Below the pieces are notes generated by a model. That model was not told the DNA's origin and did not search any database. It saw only the letters and a program-made list of their open reading frames with translations. The translations under genes were made by a program, and so were the position numbers. A stretch of DNA of 64,000 nt from Alkanindiges illinoisensis (lineage in GTDB: Bacteria > Pseudomonadota > Gammaproteobacteria > Pseudomonadales > Moraxellaceae), in assembly GCF_004377485.1 (NCBI RefSeq), contig NZ_SNTY01000003.1, positions 1 through 64,000 of the forward strand, written 5' to 3'. Numbering within the stretch: position 1 is the stretch's first letter; the number at the start of each line of letters is the position of its first letter. This document shows, piece after piece, positions 20,001 to 28,393 of the stretch.

Positions 20001-20481
20001 TCTGGATGCACAGGCGCTGGCACGTCGTGCTTCTGCCACAGCCCGTAATCAGGCAGTCAGCACTCAGAAGGTTACTACTGAAACAGCACCAAGACAGGAA
20101 AGCAAAAAACGTACAGTCATGGTAGTGGATGACTCTGTAACGGTACGCAAAGTAACGTCGCGTCTGCTTGAGCGTCAAGGCTATGATGTGGTAACTGCTA
20201 AAGATGGTGTAGATGCCATTGAGAAGCTGGAAGAGGTAACACCAGACATCATGCTGCTTGATATTGAAATGCCACGCATGGACGGTTTTGAGGTTGCAAC
20301 TCTGGTACGCCATAGCGAGCGTACCAATGAGCTGCCAATTATCATGATTACATCCCGTACAGGGGAAAAACATCGTGAGCGTGCATTCCTGACTGGCGTA
20401 AATGCTTACATGGGTAAACCGTTCCAGGAAGCTGAGTTACTACAGAATATTGAGGAATTACTTGCCGCAGCAAGCAATTAA
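14047..20481 (+). CDS. chpA: hybrid chemosensory histidine kinase ChpA (CheA-like)
   Basis: Central kinase of the pilus chemosensory pathway, about 2144 residues. There are four canonical Hpt domains with phospho-histidines near H632, H822, H1168 and H1393, each in an H-T-L/M-K/R-G-(S/G) context. An N-terminal helical region lacks such a histidine. Ala/Glu/Gln-rich linkers follow. Then come a dimerisation domain, an HATPase domain (MLRNAVDHGLE, DDGKGI, GRGVGMDVV), a CheW domain, and a C-terminal receiver with D2072 in LLDIEMPRMDG. The frame opens at 14023. ATG 14047 has an AGGGA ribosome binding site nine bases upstream; ATG 14077 is also possible. Pseudomonas ChpA is longer (about 2470 residues) with more phospho-transfer domains. 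A 39-bp tandem repeat lies in one linker. Confidence 0.93.
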   Translation: MKKFASELDNMSTSHKETTQQSAMALGWVIDSLEETLQNAQDIVQTAKQAVQLAEAGELLHQVSGTLTMTELLDPLILSESLEQLAEAIAANSIDFSQQLVLLSGIQTLSRELKLLHQTKRLQPLNIYRTVKEIRSLLQAQKLSTSTAYPKLDYNLLVEPNQVQSVLDDDTWKKTTLIYRHLLNEFLLNPKQQDNLENLVKVARFFAAGANNLQNAALWQVLTRLHQAMYEGKVDLSSIALKHSLVRLERMLAQEQYDESMLFELLELFEQFNLEHEFALHQQAINAAMDDRSITSPLVLDKILALVQDARTKLSQPDKLDNMQVKRLLSEAVRLLELTGWRDISTGIKQLTQQFNSTERLQTAELLDHLNDIEQQLNHLVQAFETQSNSATQLNDQKIISDAHNAVVRESRVALESIKNQFFNYSSSKRDAELLKDLPERFNELKGIFVLLNLNRAASLVNQLVETLNQTLLQNQYTTSRGQIDLIAQVIASLEYYLDQLAAHFHDEKVLDKLEQVLQQVYFSQEDTSVEPVGGEKIFHDQTPLELLSSIEGEAMSKPSQEQSKPVVKPQVAKAYLDITLPEDDFSEDDDIREIFVEEATEVLESLQENFPKWSAQPQDFATLKEVRRSFHTLKGSGRMVGAKASGELAWSIENMLNRVLDNTVQVTPVMIELISTVLSIYPELVENFAAKQEIAIELRAYIAVANTLSKGQTVEADQLPWTQAETALAKTQAETVEDAYVDETQAATVEDAYVDETQAATNQVDMAATVPATVNEDMMADQEGLNIFVEEAEEHIDALHAFIADEDAHEEVPDHVIRALHTLRGSAAMSHVDSIYRLASALEEEFKRLIRMHLPVSATHIGFLERFVQCVGSHLEALESGQTLELEAHDVELIEQVNQVTQQAAQEESEAIAGGAPSNAGIVSQLLTLPLDELLDAEYELEEHLGSADIKDYLNTLTEQSQQLHAAALATSITPLQQLTQYLTNVYYKLKDVPPKAIEQNHVECLLSAHYALTEIFDALAATQKPTLDMQLIDELSDILAHDFNPACLAVVEEEVTEIAAEAEQVESTESVAESISVQEAETTEVEPIAIQSQDTESSSSALLAQSSVAVPSPTASLIDDQVDAELLEIFMEEAEELVNEIDQSFVVWQNNPSDIEPLKVLQRHLHTLKGGARMAQVSSLGDFGHELETVYERLVNGSLQSTPALIQFMRHAQDIVAEQVEQLQLQGTSFYAQTELHLLRTYLHTGDDSILVKGINTASATSAIATPDVSAATTQKQDASQSANNLAQLADQGEITKAPATATTQSVPAQAKPEQQASPQQIITNSQMGGARRSYASAQEWTEEDRPDADMLSLFIEEAQEQVEHSNQLLQQWLKDSKDKRALLELQRSLHTMKGGARMAGITSVANFAHELEFVYEDLATVQKTVPALVGSLLQLCHDWLSDAIAVLEHNQQPLEPVALIQTLQLFRKDADSLTSLPRFDEANQQFRQDYAGQTLFEQESITEVHGDGTEPPSMFGLFNSQNTEQASSNEMIRVSASLMEKMINLAGENAINRGRIEMGVNNIGFVLDEMGLTIARLAEQLRRMEGELESQILARHEQERGQYTDFDPLEMDQYSSLNQLSKSLAESASDLVDFKNTLTDKIRDTENLLLQQSRIQSELQDGLMNSRLVPFSRMLPRLQRVVRQTSGELNKPAELIINNAEGELDRTILDGMVAPLEHMLRNAVDHGLETPEQRQDAGKPAVGQIELNIERQGNEIILTLEDDGKGINIQAVRQKAVERGLISADSKLNDYDVMQFIFHAGLSTADKITQISGRGVGMDVVQSEIKLLGGTVHVDSVQGKGTRFTMRLPLTVAVADALMVRVADRQFAIPLSQIDRIVRVSPVALEQYYQSHDESFNLDGQNYRLRYLGEFIQGIKAPNLQSQSMSLPVLLVKGMGQSTAIQVDQLVGSRAEIVVKPVGQQLTSIDMISGATIVGDGSVTVILDAQALARRASATARNQAVSTQKVTTETAPRQESKKRTVMVVDDSVTVRKVTSRLLERQGYDVVTAKDGVDAIEKLEEVTPDIMLLDIEMPRMDGFEVATLVRHSERTNELPIIMITSRTGEKHRERAFLTGVNAYMGKPFQEAELLQNIEELLAAASN
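16251..16328 (+). repeat. perfect 39-bp tandem duplication inside chpA
   Basis: Two identical 39-base units (16251-16289 and 16290-16328) encode a duplicated 13-residue acidic segment containing TVEDAYVDETQAA, in the linker between the first and second Hpt domains. A looser repeat of ACACAGGCGGAAACTG/ACACAAGCGGAAACTG lies just upstream. The frame is kept. Confidence 0.95.
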
Positions 20482-20539
20482 TCCTTGGTAGTCCTTAAGC
20501 AGTACTTTGATATGGCATTAACGCTGTAGTAGTGGTGAG

Positions 20540-21526
20540 ATGATTCCAAAGTTAATCATCGTTGCAGATGACGCACGGCAACGCCACGCCCTGACTGATG
20601 TTAGTCAGGCGTGTGGCTTTGAAATCATGCATTGTCTGGCCTCGCGCCAGTTTGACGCCACAATTGCTCAGCAACAACCGGACTTGTGGATCATTGATGT
20701 TGAAAATGAAGGTGATTTGCTGGAACTCATAGGCTTTGACCAGCCCATGCTGATGGGAATGACAGCAGCACCAGCCTTTACCGAGCAAATACTGTATAAA
20801 CGCTGGAAACAAGCAATTAGTCGCAAGCTGCTGACCTTACTAAGTGATAAGGTGCCTATTTTAAACAATGCAGTTGCCTTGAACGCTGCATTGGCGGGTA
20901 ATGCCAAACAGATCCTAAGTGCCAGATTATTGCCAGCAGCATGGCGGGTGGTTTTACTGGCTGCCTCAATGGGCGGACTGGAAGCGGTAAAGGCATTTCT
21001 GGATAAAGTCTCGCCTGATTTGCCCGTGATTTTTTTGCTGGTACAGCACATTGATCCGTATATGCAATCACAGCTTCCCCGCATTTTAAGCCGCCACAAT
21101 CAGTGGACATTTGAAATTCTGAATCGCGCTGAAATGCCACTGGATATGGGAAAGGTTTATATTGTTCCTGCCCAGCACCAGATTAACTTTGACCGGCAGG
21201 GGCGGGTGGTAATGCAAACTGATAGTTGGCCTGGTGCTTATCAGCCTTCTATTACCACCATGATGCATCGTGCCAGTACCGTATTTAGAAATCAGTTACT
21301 GACGATTGTTTTTAGTGGCATGGGTGATGACGGCAGTCATTCAGCGGCTTATCAGGTTAATTGCGGGGGCAAAATCTGGGCACAAACCTCGGAAAGCTGT
21401 GCCTCAGCCAGCCAGCCGGACCAGATGCGTGCCACAGGGCAAGTCTGTTTTAATGAAACACCGGAAGGGCTGGCACAACAGCTTGCCTTGGAATATAGAC
21501 AAAGTAGGGAGAACAGTAATGAGTAA
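20540..21526 (+). CDS. chpB: chemotaxis-type methylesterase ChpB (CheB family)
   Basis: A 328-residue protein with a C-terminal CheB esterase domain that should remove methyl groups from PilJ. Catalytic motifs are LAASMGGLEA (Ser), LVQHID (His) and FSGMGDDG (Asp). The N-terminal 110 residues look like a degenerate receiver (LIIVADD, LWIIDVEN) without a clear active-site set. It starts 58 bases after chpA and overlaps chpC by 8 bases, so it belongs to the same operon. Together with PilK it gives the system a receptor-adaptation loop. Confidence 0.87.
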   Translation: MIPKLIIVADDARQRHALTDVSQACGFEIMHCLASRQFDATIAQQQPDLWIIDVENEGDLLELIGFDQPMLMGMTAAPAFTEQILYKRWKQAISRKLLTLLSDKVPILNNAVALNAALAGNAKQILSARLLPAAWRVVLLAASMGGLEAVKAFLDKVSPDLPVIFLLVQHIDPYMQSQLPRILSRHNQWTFEILNRAEMPLDMGKVYIVPAQHQINFDRQGRVVMQTDSWPGAYQPSITTMMHRASTVFRNQLLTIVFSGMGDDGSHSAAYQVNCGGKIWAQTSESCASASQPDQMRATGQVCFNETPEGLAQQLALEYRQSRENSNE

Positions 21527-21959
21527 TAATCACGATGCCAGCTACACGATGAGTCTGCTCACTACCACAACAGGCTTTGTTGATGTCTATGTGATCGATG
21601 CAGACCAGCAATTGCCCTGGCTAATTCCACAAAATCTGGTATTGGCAGCCTTAAGTGCAGAATCCGGTATTCAGGAAATTGAGTGGCGTGACAACAACCT
21701 GCCTGTATTAAATCTGGTAAGTGCCCAGATTGCCAAGCCAGTGGCGCTGGTGATTGAAAGCTTAAACGGCCAGCGCTTTGCCCTGCTAACTGAAAAAATG
21801 CCGGATTCCCAGCGCGTCCGTATTTCAAGCTTGCATGATGAGGACCAGCAACCTGCTAACGATCCTTTCGTGTTTCAGGTGGTTAAAATGCAGGAGCAAT
21901 CCTATCAGGTACCGGATTTTGAAAAAATCAACCAGCATTTGGCCTCACTGGCTTCTTAG
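21519..21959 (+). CDS. chpC: CheW-like accessory protein ChpC
   Basis: The 146-residue final gene of the pil-chp operon. The fold pattern is CheW-like (WLIPQNLVLAAL, WRDNNLPVLNLVSAQ), comparable to Pseudomonas ChpC, which is proposed to connect extra receptors to ChpA. ATG 21519 has the ribosome binding site AGGGAG and overlaps the end of chpB by 8 bases. The open frame extends upstream to 21306, but that would lie wholly within chpB and is rejected. Confidence 0.78.
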   Translation: MSNNHDASYTMSLLTTTTGFVDVYVIDADQQLPWLIPQNLVLAALSAESGIQEIEWRDNNLPVLNLVSAQIAKPVALVIESLNGQRFALLTEKMPDSQRVRISSLHDEDQQPANDPFVFQVVKMQEQSYQVPDFEKINQHLASLAS

Positions 21960-21994
21960 GTTTTAATGCTGCTTTAAAGTAATAAAATAAAAAA

Positions 21995-22018
21995 TAGCCA
22001 GCTGATGTGAGCTGGCTA
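21995..22018 (-). terminator. terminator of dapE, possibly also of the chp operon
   Basis: TAGCCAGCT/AGCTGGCTA, a 9-bp stem with a 6-base loop. On the minus strand it is followed by TTTTTTATTTTATT, so it is a strong terminator for dapE. On the plus strand the T tract is weak. Confidence 0.85.
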
Positions 22019-22046
22019 TAATCAAACAACAATTATTTAATAAAGC

Positions 22047-23213
<1,167 letters not shown>

Positions 23214-23352
23214 TTAATCAAATTTGAGTTAAACCGTTGCGGTATCATAACATTGATTAATTTAATGCAGTATTGAAGACTAAACGTGGCTAATAAAAAG
23301 CTGCTTGTGTCAAAGCATTGTGATTAACAAAAATTTCAGTTACTAACAAAAA

Positions 23353-23377
23353 GCCCATTATCAGATTGACAATGGGC
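23353..23377 (-). terminator. terminator after the entericidin-like gene
   Basis: GCCCATT (23353-23359) pairs with AATGGGC (23371-23377); on the minus strand it is followed by TTTTTG. Confidence 0.8.
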
Positions 23378-23406
23378 TGGTCATTTAAGCTGAATACAAA
23401 CTTAAA

Positions 23407-23544
23407 TTACATTTTGTGCTGGGTATGATCAGCAGTATCAGTTACTTTGTCGCCTGCTTTTGAAACGTCCTGGCCAAAACCTTTCACGGTATTACAGCCA
23501 GTCAGAACAACACCTACCAGCGCAAGAGCAGCGATTAATTTCAT
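23407..23544 (-). CDS. entericidin A/B-family small lipoprotein
   Basis: A 45-residue protein with a short signal peptide and lipobox LTGC, followed by NTVKGFGQDVSKAGD, the hallmark of the entericidin EcnA/EcnB family. In E. coli these form an antidote/toxin lipoprotein pair; in other bacteria a single copy is common and its role is unclear. The ribosome binding site GGAGAG lies five bases before the ATG at 23544, and a terminator follows. Only one family member is visible here, so a toxin-antidote pair is not supported. Confidence 0.85.
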   Translation of the reverse strand: MKLIAALALVGVVLTGCNTVKGFGQDVSKAGDKVTDTADHTQHKM

Positions 23545-23585
23545 GTTTCTCTCCAGAAAGTACAATATAGTTTGTAGTTCTAAAC

Positions 23586-24569
23586 TTATATGATTGATAT
23601 CTGATTGAAAATATCTGCTACGTTAGGGTTAGGTTTCAAAGTGTTATGATTATTGAGGTATTTATGGCTTTTGTCAGTAATCCGTAACATGAAATACAAA
23701 ACTACTTTATTTTCAGCATTTAACAGCAAATAAAGGCCATTACGCCAATAGACAGGATAGTGAATTGATTTGGCATTCTGCGGCATTTCACTGGAAGAAA
23801 AATGCGTATTTTCTACCATCCATTCCTGCCGGCTGGCATAACGCCATTTAAACCCTGCAGGCGCAGGTGGAATGGTATAGCCCCAAAATCCGCTTAAATG
23901 CTGAGGTGTTGACCATTCAGGACAATGTACAGTAGTGCCAGCTGGATAAAATAAACGGCCTTTAACAATGGCACGGCGCCAGTTGATGGTGTGATCATTG
24001 GTATGGCTGACATTAAACTGCTGCTGGCACAAGTGTTTAAGTTTTCGATCCAGACTGTCGCGTCGATTAGGCCCTAACCAGTGTTCAGCTTGTAAACTAT
24101 CTTCACCCAGATAGAACTTGATGGCAACTTCCCAGTGTTCAATTTTTTGCGTGTCCTGATTTAAGATTAAAAAATCTATTTCACCGAGGGTACGCTGTCC
24201 TTCCATACGTTTGATCCCTTGCCCTAACAAGGTGAAAGGATGATAGGCACTATCCTGCAGCCAGAATGCCAGTAAATGTTCAAACCGGATGCCCAGCCGT
24301 GTATTGCGCAAGGTGAGCATATGCTGTTCAAGAGCCAACGGATGAGCATCCAGTTGCTGCAAGCGCGGCAAATAATTGACAAAGTGCTGTTGCCAAAAGC
24401 TGTCTTCTGGCAACTCAATATCTTGCGCCGGCGTTAAATGATTTGTCGTGAATGCCAGCGATTCAGGCCAGTGCGCGAGCAAGGGTGGACTTGCAATACT
24501 AAAGGCCAGTTCACGTACTATCGGATGTTTGAATAATAACCAGGGCTGATCAGTATCAAAAAAATTCAT
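23586..24569 (-). CDS. DUF1853 family protein
   Basis: A 327-residue protein that matches my memory of DUF1853: PIVRELAFSIASPPLL near the N-terminus, RLGIRFEHLLAFWLQ near residue 94, then LGEIDFLILN and HWEVAIKFYLGE near 128-155. The acidic-Asp/Glu-x-Lys pattern (EIDFLI and EVAIKF) resembles a PD-(D/E)xK nuclease-like core, which is inference only. The function is unknown. It lies upstream of the entericidin-like gene on the same strand, but each gene has its own leader. Confidence 0.7.
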   Translation of the reverse strand: MNFFDTDQPWLLFKHPIVRELAFSIASPPLLAHWPESLAFTTNHLTPAQDIELPEDSFWQQHFVNYLPRLQQLDAHPLALEQHMLTLRNTRLGIRFEHLLAFWLQDSAYHPFTLLGQGIKRMEGQRTLGEIDFLILNQDTQKIEHWEVAIKFYLGEDSLQAEHWLGPNRRDSLDRKLKHLCQQQFNVSHTNDHTINWRRAIVKGRLFYPAGTTVHCPEWSTPQHLSGFWGYTIPPAPAGFKWRYASRQEWMVENTHFSSSEMPQNAKSIHYPVYWRNGLYLLLNAENKVVLYFMLRITDKSHKYLNNHNTLKPNPNVADIFNQISII

Positions 24570-24655
24570 TATTTTTTGAAAAATTTAAGAGAACGGCAGA
24601 ATAGCAGTAAATTTTCAGGAGTTGAAACAGGCAAGGGAAAAATAAGCCCATAAAT

Positions 24656-24691
24656 AAAAAAACCACCAAACCCGGCAATAGCAAGGTGGCG
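24656..24691 (-). terminator. terminator of the tRNA-Cys/tRNA-Leu transcript
   Basis: CCACC (24663-24667) pairs with GGTGG (24685-24689); on the minus strand it is followed by TTTTTTTATTTAT. The stem is short but lies directly downstream of tRNA-Leu. Confidence 0.6.
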
Positions 24692-24718
24692 GTTTTAGCA
24701 ACAAATTCTGTATTTAAA

Positions 24719-24805
24719 TGGTGCCCCGAGCCAGAATCGAACTGGCACGCCCGTTAAGGCGAGGGATTTTAAATCCCTTGTGTCTACCGATTTCACCATC
24801 GGGGC
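24719..24805 (-). tRNA. tRNA-Leu (anticodon UAA)
   Basis: Read on the minus strand, the acceptor stem GCCCCGA pairs with TCGGGGC and the discriminator A is followed by an encoded CCA. The anticodon arm AGGGA-TTTAAAA-TCCCT gives anticodon TAA. A long variable arm and the T-arm sequence AGTTCGATTC fit a class II tRNA-Leu. Length is 87 bases with CCA. Confidence 0.96.
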
Positions 24806-24838
24806 CAAGTTAATAACAACAGGTTTCTAAAAAGAAAC

Positions 24839-24912
24839 TGGAGGCGCGATCCGGAGTCGAACCGGACTAATCGGATTTGCAATCCGGTGCATAACCGCTT
24901 TGCTATCGCGCC
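24839..24912 (-). tRNA. tRNA-Cys (anticodon GCA)
   Basis: Acceptor GGCGCGA pairs with TCGCGCC, with the U73 discriminator expected for tRNA-Cys and an encoded CCA. The anticodon loop TTGCAAA gives GCA and the T-arm has GGTTCGACTC. It lies 33 bases upstream of tRNA-Leu on the same strand, so the two are probably one transcript. The tRNA-Gly often found in such clusters is not seen. Confidence 0.96.
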
Positions 24913-25123
24913 AACTGATTGCATGACTGGCATGGTTGCCTGTCTTGCCAGCGAAAAAGCATTGCTTTATGACCGCTGTTCAGGCCGACAATATTATCAG
25001 CCTGAAAAAAAAATACAAGCAAATCAGGCTGACATTATGGCTAAAAAGACAGCATTCACGTCAAAACTTATGCCTGCATTTAAGGTATCATGCGCATAGT
25101 CATAAAATTGCGGAGAAATGATT

Positions 25124-25972
25124 GTGGCAAACTTGCTGGATGGTCGTGCATTAGCTGCAAAAATTGAACAGGATTTAAGCCAGCGTGTGGCAGCCTTAAA
25201 AGAAAAAACCGGACGTACGCCAATCTTGGCCACGATTCTGGTCGGTGATGATGGCGCATCGGCAACTTATGTACGCATGAAAGGCAATGCCTGCCGCCGT
25301 GTGGGTATGGATTCGCTCAAGATTGAACTGCCGCAATCCACCACCACAGAGCAATTACTGGCTGAAATTGAAAAGCTGAATGCCAATCCTGATGTACATG
25401 GCATTTTGCTGCAACATCCGGTGCCTGAGCAAATTGACGAGCGCGCCTGCTTTGATGCCATTAACCTGAATAAAGATGTTGATGGCGTCACTTGTCTGGG
25501 TTTTGGCCGGATGAGTATGGGTGAGCCAGCCTATGGTTCTGCAACACCACAAGGCATTATGACCATTTTAAAAGAATATGGCATTGAGATAGGAGGCAAG
25601 CATGCGGTAGTCGTTGGCCGGAGCGCCATTCTGGGCAAGCCAATGGCCATGATGTTACTGGCTGCCAATGCCACCGTAACGATTTGTCATTCCCGTACCC
25701 AGAATCTGGCTGAGCTGGTGAAGCAGGCGGATATTGTGGTCGGTGCAGTAGGTAAGGCAGAGCTGATTAAAAAAGACTGGATCAAGCCAGGCGCTGTGGT
25801 GGTTGATGCCGGTTTTCATCCACGCGAGGGTGGCGGGGTAGGTGATATTGAACTAGTTGGCATTGAAGCTATTGCCAGCAGTTATACGCCTGTGCCGGGT
25901 GGGGTAGGGCCAATGACCATTACCACGCTTATCCGCCAGACTGTCGAAGCGGCTGAAAAGGCGCTGGGTTAA
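25124..25972 (+). CDS. folD: bifunctional methylenetetrahydrofolate dehydrogenase/cyclohydrolase
   Basis: Interconverts 5,10-methylene-, methenyl- and 10-formyl-tetrahydrofolate for one-carbon metabolism. About 282 residues, typical for FolD. Motifs are [14 protein letters not shown] (substrate Tyr/Lys region), [16 protein letters not shown], and the NADP-binding [14 protein letters not shown]. The longest frame begins at ATG 25118, only two bases after the GGAG ribosome binding site. GTG 25124 has normal spacing and gives the family-typical N-terminus [10 protein letters not shown], so it is preferred. The next gene starts directly after the stop. Confidence 0.95.
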   Translation: MANLLDGRALAAKIEQDLSQRVAALKEKTGRTPILATILVGDDGASATYVRMKGNACRRVGMDSLKIELPQSTTTEQLLAEIEKLNANPDVHGILLQHPVPEQIDERACFDAINLNKDVDGVTCLGFGRMSMGEPAYGSATPQGIMTILKEYGIEIGGKHAVVVGRSAILGKPMAMMLLAANATVTICHSRTQNLAELVKQADIVVGAVGKAELIKKDWIKPGAVVVDAGFHPREGGGVGDIELVGIEAIASSYTPVPGGVGPMTITTLIRQTVEAAEKALG

Positions 25973-26665
25973 ATGCAGGAATTGTACAGTACAGGAGCGC
26001 AGCAAGCGTCAGTATTAGCGCCTGAAGTGTTGTTACAGGCGCTACATCAGGTGATTCCAGCCACGAGTTTAACTTGCCAGCGTTTACCCGGCACACCCAT
26101 TGATTTGTGGTTAATCCCACCGGATTTGCCCACAGAGCGCATGGATGATGACGTGGTACGGCGCATCTGGAATGACACGCCATACTGGATTTTCTGCTGG
26201 GCTTCGGGGCTTGCAATGGCCCAGTGGCTTTTGGCAGAACCGCATCATGTAAAAGATAAAGTGGTTCTGGATTTTGGTGCAGGTTCTGGTGTAGTAGCCA
26301 TTGCCGCAAAAATGGCAGGTGCCAAACGGGTGATTGGCTGTGATATTGACCAGATTAGCCTGATTGCCTGCCGGGAAAATGCCTTGCTGAATCAGGTTGA
26401 GCTAGAATATCTGGATGATCTGTATGCCTATACTGAACAGGCTGATGTGCTGTTAGCTGCTGATGTGCTCTACGATCAGAGCAACCGGTTTTTTCTGGAT
26501 GAATTTTTGAAATTTGGCAAACAGGTCTGGGTGGCGGATTCGCGGGTAAAGAATTTTTCACACACGGCTTATGAAAAAGTGGATGAACGTAGCGCGACTA
26601 CCTGGCCTGATCTGGATGAAGCGAAAGAATTCAGGAATGTAAGTTTTTACCGTACTATCAAGTGA
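25973..26665 (+). CDS. SAM-dependent protein methyltransferase, PrmA/ETFB-KMT-like
   Basis: A 230-residue class I methyltransferase. FCWASGLAMAQ (near 74-84) followed by VLDFGAGSGVVAIAA (98-112) and GCDIDQ resembles the PrmA-related group that includes mitochondrial ETF-beta lysine methyltransferase. A protein substrate is therefore likely but unproven. It begins immediately after the folD stop codon and is presumably translationally coupled to it. No dedicated ribosome binding site is needed if coupling holds. Confidence 0.72.
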   Translation: MQELYSTGAQQASVLAPEVLLQALHQVIPATSLTCQRLPGTPIDLWLIPPDLPTERMDDDVVRRIWNDTPYWIFCWASGLAMAQWLLAEPHHVKDKVVLDFGAGSGVVAIAAKMAGAKRVIGCDIDQISLIACRENALLNQVELEYLDDLYAYTEQADVLLAADVLYDQSNRFFLDEFLKFGKQVWVADSRVKNFSHTAYEKVDERSATTWPDLDEAKEFRNVSFYRTIK

Positions 26666-26869
26666 CTATAAATTCTGTGGTTAAGGATTAAGAAAATTTA
26701 ATGCCGCGCGCATTTTATCGGCAAAAGATGGCATTTCAGGGTTAAATTTGGCTATATTAGCAGTCGGTTGAACCTTGAAGGGCTTTTTATAGGGCGCTTA
26801 CGGTTCCCATTCAAAATTAAAATCAGTCACTTATCCAGTGAACACCTAAAATATTAAAGGCATATTACT

Positions 26870-27535
26870 GTGAAGTATTATCGTTATACCGATTTAGTCT
26901 GGTTAAATCGTTGCTTATATACTCTGCTTTTTCCTCCTGCCATATTGACCATCATTGGCTTGCTGCATGGTTTATACAGCTTGCAGCGCTTGCGTGGGCA
27001 GTCATCGCTGGCCGCACTAGACAGCTTGAATCCTGACCTATCACACATGCTCATGCTGGACGGCGTTTTGCGGGTTTCCCAGATTAGTCTAACCATCCTT
27101 ATGCTGACTTTCTTTGCCTTCTGCTGGTTATATTATGCCAAGCGCAACCTTATTGCGCTGTTTCAGCAGGTGGAGCACTGTTTGATCAATAACCTCAAGC
27201 AATTTGCCAACCTGTTTATCAGCATTTTCTTTTCCTTGCGCATGATGCGGGAATTATGGCGCACCAGTATTCCCAAAAACCATCGTCATGGTATTCAGCA
27301 CTGGCTGGTTCCGGTATGGTGGGTGATTCTGATTGCAGCCAATACCTGTAAAATCGTGGCAGTGGTGCTACTGGCCAAGGCTTCCACAGTAGGGGACTGG
27401 TTTAATGGCTATGAGTGGATGCTGGCCGCTTACTGTTTTTATTTTCCCTTGTATATTTTGACCTGGCGACTGGCAAACCAGTTAGCCCGTTACCAGAAAA
27501 TCCAGTGGCAACAGCTGATGATCCAGAGTGCTTAA
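26870..27535 (+). CDS. DUF4328-type integral membrane protein
   Basis: A 221-residue protein starting at GTG, with AAAGG upstream. Four hydrophobic helices are visible: about 14-36, 66-88, 142-164 and 176-196. The pattern of a paired-helix membrane protein with a central MRELWRTS motif followed by WLVPVWWVI matches DUF4328, whose function is unknown. It is a single gene with its own terminator. Confidence 0.65.
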   Translation: MKYYRYTDLVWLNRCLYTLLFPPAILTIIGLLHGLYSLQRLRGQSSLAALDSLNPDLSHMLMLDGVLRVSQISLTILMLTFFAFCWLYYAKRNLIALFQQVEHCLINNLKQFANLFISIFFSLRMMRELWRTSIPKNHRHGIQHWLVPVWWVILIAANTCKIVAVVLLAKASTVGDWFNGYEWMLAAYCFYFPLYILTWRLANQLARYQKIQWQQLMIQSA

Positions 27536-27617
27536 GTAAAAAATAACTGCTTAAGCAATATCGCATCTTTCACTGCTTTTAACGGGTTGATTAAAGTCTT
27601 AATAAGTTAATTAAAAA

Positions 27618-27645
27618 GCCTGATGCTAAAAGTATCGGGCTTTTT
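27618..27645. terminator. bidirectional terminator between the DUF4328 and lipoprotein genes
   Basis: GCCTGAT (27618-27624) pairs with ATCGGGC (27634-27640), with AAAAA on the left and TTTTT on the right, so it can serve both convergent genes. Confidence 0.85.
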
Positions 27646-27659
27646 ATTCTTTGCATTTT

Positions 27660-28172
27660 TTAACGTAAACAGGCAGCCGTAACCTGCTTTAAAGTATTGG
27701 GGCTGGCATTTAGCATGTCCATCCCTGCGGTATTACTGCTATTTGATAGCTTGGGCGTGGCAGACAAGCCAAATGAAGTGCGCTCACTATTACCTAGCGG
27801 CACAGTGCTATTATTACCGTTATTGTTAAAGCTTTCCTGCTGGTCAAGATTGGCAAATTCTTTTTGATCCAGAATATTAATGTTAATGGGTGTGTTCGGG
27901 GCTAATCCCAGTTCTTTGGCACAAGCTTTTTGCAGCTTCTGGCTGATTATCTGGTCAGTAGTTTTGCTATCTAGTGTATAGCTGATAATCACCTGATCCG
28001 GGTTACTGGGTTCACGCTGATAACCGGTTTTTCCATTATAAGGCTGAATGCTTTGGCAGGCCGTAAGTCCCATAGCCGCCATCATTAAACCCAAAAGCGT
28101 AGCTTGTGACCATGCGATTTGTTTTAGCCTTGTTTTAGCAATCCCAGAGTTGTTTTCGTCATTTTTTATCAT
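27660..28172 (-). CDS. lipoprotein of unknown function
   Basis: A 170-residue protein with a hydrophobic segment ending in the lipobox GLTAC (Cys39), so it should be acylated and envelope-anchored. The mature part contains DQVIISYTLDSKTTDQIISQ and a low-complexity Asn/Ser-rich stretch (NNNGNNST, SNSSNT) near the C-terminus. The N-region before the signal is long and charged (about 20 residues), so the true start may be later, although no better ATG is available. I do not recognise the family. Confidence 0.65.
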   Translation of the reverse strand: MIKNDENNSGIAKTRLKQIAWSQATLLGLMMAAMGLTACQSIQPYNGKTGYQREPSNPDQVIISYTLDSKTTDQIISQKLQKACAKELGLAPNTPININILDQKEFANLDQQESFNNNGNNSTVPLGNSERTSFGLSATPKLSNSSNTAGMDMLNASPNTLKQVTAACLR

Positions 28173-28356
28173 GAGAGTTATCCTTTAATTGAGGGGTAGG
28201 CAAAGCGTCCAGAAATTATTGCACAGGATTGAAAAATAAAATTTCCTGAATTGTGCAAATGATGTCATTAAAAGCTGGCTTTACTAAAAATCAATTATTC
28301 CTAAAAATTGGATAATCTTAAAAAAAGCAAAGCTGAACAAATAGCAGGCATAAAAA

Positions 28357-28376
28357 AGAGCCGCCAAAGCGACTCT
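28357..28376 (-). terminator. terminator of pckG
   Basis: AGAGTCGC/GCGGCTCT hairpin (one G-T pair) followed on the minus strand by TTTTTTATG, 18 bases beyond the pckG stop. Confidence 0.8.
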
Positions 28377-28393
28377 TTTAAAGTGACCTGGAA

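Noticed and set aside
24887-25099. A 70-codon forward ORF near the tRNA-Cys gene.
   Set aside because: It runs across the tRNA gene and has no ribosome binding site or family features.
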